Positions 60,942-62,781 of a stretch of 62,781 nucleotides of DNA are shown piece after piece (position 1 is the stretch's first letter; every line of letters begins with the position of its first letter). This DNA comes from Bacteroides sp. Its GTDB lineage: Bacteria; Bacteroidota; Bacteroidia; Bacteroidales; Muribaculaceae. The stretch is taken from assembly GCA_014802435.1 (NCBI GenBank), contig JAAVCG010000005.1:407342-470122 (forward strand), written 5' to 3'. The position numbers were made by a program, and so were the translations under genes. A model generated the notes under the pieces. The model did not search any database. It was not told the DNA's origin and saw only the letters and a list, made by a program, of their open reading frames with translations.

Positions 60942-62664
60942 CAAACTAACTAAAAGTTATGGCGACCGCCTCCTTTTTGGCGACGTCACTTTCGGCATAA
61001 ACCAAGGCGATAAAATCGGCCTCATCGCTAAAAACGGAACCGGAAAGAGCACCATGCTCCGCATAATTGCCGGACTGGAAAGCCCCGATAGCGGCAACGT
61101 CATTGCCCGTAGCGGCCTGAAAATCGCCTTTGTAGAGCAGAAGCCGGACCTCGGCGGAGAGGGAGCCACTCCCCTCTCCGCCTGCTCCGAGTTTGACCCC
61201 GCGACGGCTGAACGTATGTTGACCCAATTGGGCATTACGGATGTCAATCATCCCGTCGACAAGATGTCCGGCGGACAGCAAAAGCGCATAGCCATTGCCC
61301 GGGCGCTCCTTGCCGAGCCTGATTTATTGATTCTTGACGAGCCTACAAACCATCTTGACATCGCCGCCATTGAATGGCTTGAAAAGCGCCTGGCTCATGC
61401 CAATATGACCCTGCTGCTCGTTACTCACGACCGCTATTTCCTTGACCGCATCTGCAACAAAATCATTGAAATAGACCTCAGCCAAATCTTCACTTATCAA
61501 GGAAACTATAATGAATATCTCCGCCGACGCCAAGAGCGCATCGATGCCCTGACCGGCGAACTCGCAAAGGTGCGTAACACTCTGCGCCGTGAGCAGGAAT
61601 GGATGAGCCGTCAACCTCAGGCGCGAGCCGGAAAAGCCAAATTCCGAATCGATAATTTCCATGAACTCAAACGCCGCTCCCAACTATCGGCAACGGACTC
61701 TACGGCCAATGTTCAACTTGACGTCAAAGCCTCCCGAATCGGCTCTAAAATCTTTGAGGCCGAAGGAGTCTCCAAGCGCTTCGGCGACACGATTATCCTT
61801 GATGACTTCACTTACACCTTCGCCCGCATGGACAAGGTAGGCATCGTCGGCCCTAACGGCATCGGTAAATCCACTTTCATCAAGATGCTCCAAGGAATAA
61901 TTCAGCCTGATTCCGGCCGGTTTGACGTCGGCGAGACTGTCCGTTTCGGCTACTACAGCCAGGACGGACTCCATCTTCCCCCCGAAAAGAAAGTCATTGA
62001 CGCCATTACTGACCTGGCGGAAGACATTGTCCTGGCCGGAGGCGAGCGACATTCACCAATGCAATTCCTCCAGCGATTCCTCTTCTCGCCCAAGGACCAG
62101 CAAAAATATATCTCCACTCTCTCCGGCGGCGAAAAGGCCCGACTGCATTTGGCCACGGTGCTGATGCAATCCCCTAACTTCCTGATTCTTGACGAGCCGA
62201 CGAACGACCTTGATATTCTCACCTTAGGGATTCTTGAAGAATACCTCGCCGAATTTAAAGGCTGCCTCATCGTAGTGAGCCACGACCGTTATTTCCTTGA
62301 CAACATCGTTGACCATCTCTTTGTCTTCACCGGCAACGGAACAATCAAAGACTTCCCCGGAAATTACACTGATTATCGACGCTTCCTCGCCGAAACGGCT
62401 GCCGCTGCCCCTAAAGAAGAAAAAGCCAAGAAACCCGCTCGCGAAAGCGCCCCGAAACCGCGCAAGCTAACCTTCAAGGAACGCAAACGCATGGAGGAAC
62501 TCGAGCAAATAATCGAACGTCTAACCAACGAAAAAGCAACCCTTGAAGAGACTTTCACTTCCGGCACCCCTGACCAAATAAACGCCGCCTCCATCCGCTA
62601 CGAAGCCCTCAAATCCGAGCTCGACGACGCCGAACTCGAATGGCTAACCCTCTCCGAAATCTAA
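60913..62664 (+). CDS. ABC-F family ATPase (Uup-like)
   Basis: 583 residues from the ATG at 60913, where the ABC fold begins (MAPISFLQIDKLTKSYG). Two ABC cassettes: Walker A AKNGTGKSTML and GPNGIGKSTFI, signatures MSGGQQKRIAIARAL and LSGGEKARLHLATVL, joined by the ABC-F linker (QPQARAGKAKFRIDNFHELK). A C-terminal coiled coil (ERKRMEELEQIIERLTNEKA) resembles Uup. ABC-F proteins act on ribosomes, not in transport. The start lies within the GntR gene, and a repeat array follows the stop. Confidence 0.93.
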   Translation: MAPISFLQIDKLTKSYGDRLLFGDVTFGINQGDKIGLIAKNGTGKSTMLRIIAGLESPDSGNVIARSGLKIAFVEQKPDLGGEGATPLSACSEFDPATAERMLTQLGITDVNHPVDKMSGGQQKRIAIARALLAEPDLLILDEPTNHLDIAAIEWLEKRLAHANMTLLLVTHDRYFLDRICNKIIEIDLSQIFTYQGNYNEYLRRRQERIDALTGELAKVRNTLRREQEWMSRQPQARAGKAKFRIDNFHELKRRSQLSATDSTANVQLDVKASRIGSKIFEAEGVSKRFGDTIILDDFTYTFARMDKVGIVGPNGIGKSTFIKMLQGIIQPDSGRFDVGETVRFGYYSQDGLHLPPEKKVIDAITDLAEDIVLAGGERHSPMQFLQRFLFSPKDQQKYISTLSGGEKARLHLATVLMQSPNFLILDEPTNDLDILTLGILEEYLAEFKGCLIVVSHDRYFLDNIVDHLFVFTGNGTIKDFPGNYTDYRRFLAETAAAAPKEEKAKKPARESAPKPRKLTFKERKRMEELEQIIERLTNEKATLEETFTSGTPDQINAASIRYEALKSELDDAELEWLTLSEI

Positions 62665-62677
62665 CCAAGCGCAAAAC

Positions 62678-62781
62678 TCATAATTTTTATAAATCTTATA
62701 AATCTTATAAGATATAATACCCCCCATAAACCATAAACCATAAACTTTAAACCTTAAACCTTAAACCTTAAACCTTAAACC
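62678..62781. repeat. Composite tandem array 4 (continues past the window)
   Basis: Block B, 62678-62718: about four 9-mers (TTATAAATC, TTATAAGAT). Block C, 62724-62781: three CCATAAA, one CTTTAAA, four CCTTAAA and a cut unit at the window edge. No A-type block is visible between the ABC-F stop and block B. Confidence 0.88.

Overview
The window looks like a chromosomal segment of a Bacteroidales bacterium, possibly Muribaculaceae or a relative; family level is a guess. The evidence is the repeated Bacteroidetes promoter pattern (TTTG or TTG, about 20 nt, then TAnnTTTG), type IX secretion genes (porU, porQ) with several proteins carrying C-terminal sorting domains, a TonB-dependent receptor with a carboxypeptidase-like N-terminal domain, and tightly overlapping gene starts and stops. 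I see no rRNA, tRNA, CRISPR array, IS element or prophage.

Layout. 1-2196 (+): a truncated rhomboid protease, a second rhomboid and an EEP-family hydrolase. 2193-3565: a XRE-type regulator on the minus strand with palindromic sites upstream, then about 860 bp without genes. 3566-12691 (+): TonB receptor, rmuC, a DUF6249/ECF sigma/membrane protein trio, an HU-like/SPOR protein, a T9SS type B sorting-domain protein, a U32 protein and a HAD phosphatase. 12674-13449 (-): a small protein and an outer-membrane barrel. 13653-16935 (+): a second ECF sigma factor, a tiny secreted protein that is almost only a T9SS sorting domain, and an ABC-2 exporter pair. 16988-37905 (-): BI-1 protein, argS, an OmpA-family protein, metF-metH, a C10 protease, two adjacent DUF262 proteins (candidate defence pair) behind an EptA-like transferase and a BamA-like barrel, and the T9SS sortase porU behind an unknown gene. 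38072-44268 (+): C69 dipeptidase, queF, queC, a four-helix-bundle protein and priA. 44265-57780 (-): an operon wecA-like/cotH/porQ/cmk/ispH/lipoprotein/mutS2, then rnr and gyrB. 57937-62664 (+): TraB/GumN protein, an ABC/permease/GntR operon and an ABC-F protein.

The most unusual structure is a family of composite short tandem-repeat arrays at 7051, 41142-41787, 58806 and 62678 to the window end. They lie only between plus-strand genes and share an order: an A-rich or G-rich 7-bp block, then (in three of the four) a 9-bp TTATAAGAT-like block, then a 7-bp AAACCNT block. In one case a four-helix-bundle (S23/Avd-like) gene sits between the first and last blocks; in another the array runs up to the TTG start of an ABC gene. 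Other points are a candidate minus-strand small RNA after queC, a promoter-containing palindrome in front of metF-metH, and the DUF262 pair.

Functionally most of the window is housekeeping (translation, replication restart, gyrase, one-carbon metabolism, queuosine, isoprenoid) combined with envelope and secretion functions. Positions and motifs were read by eye; family names come from recognised motifs, not from database searches.
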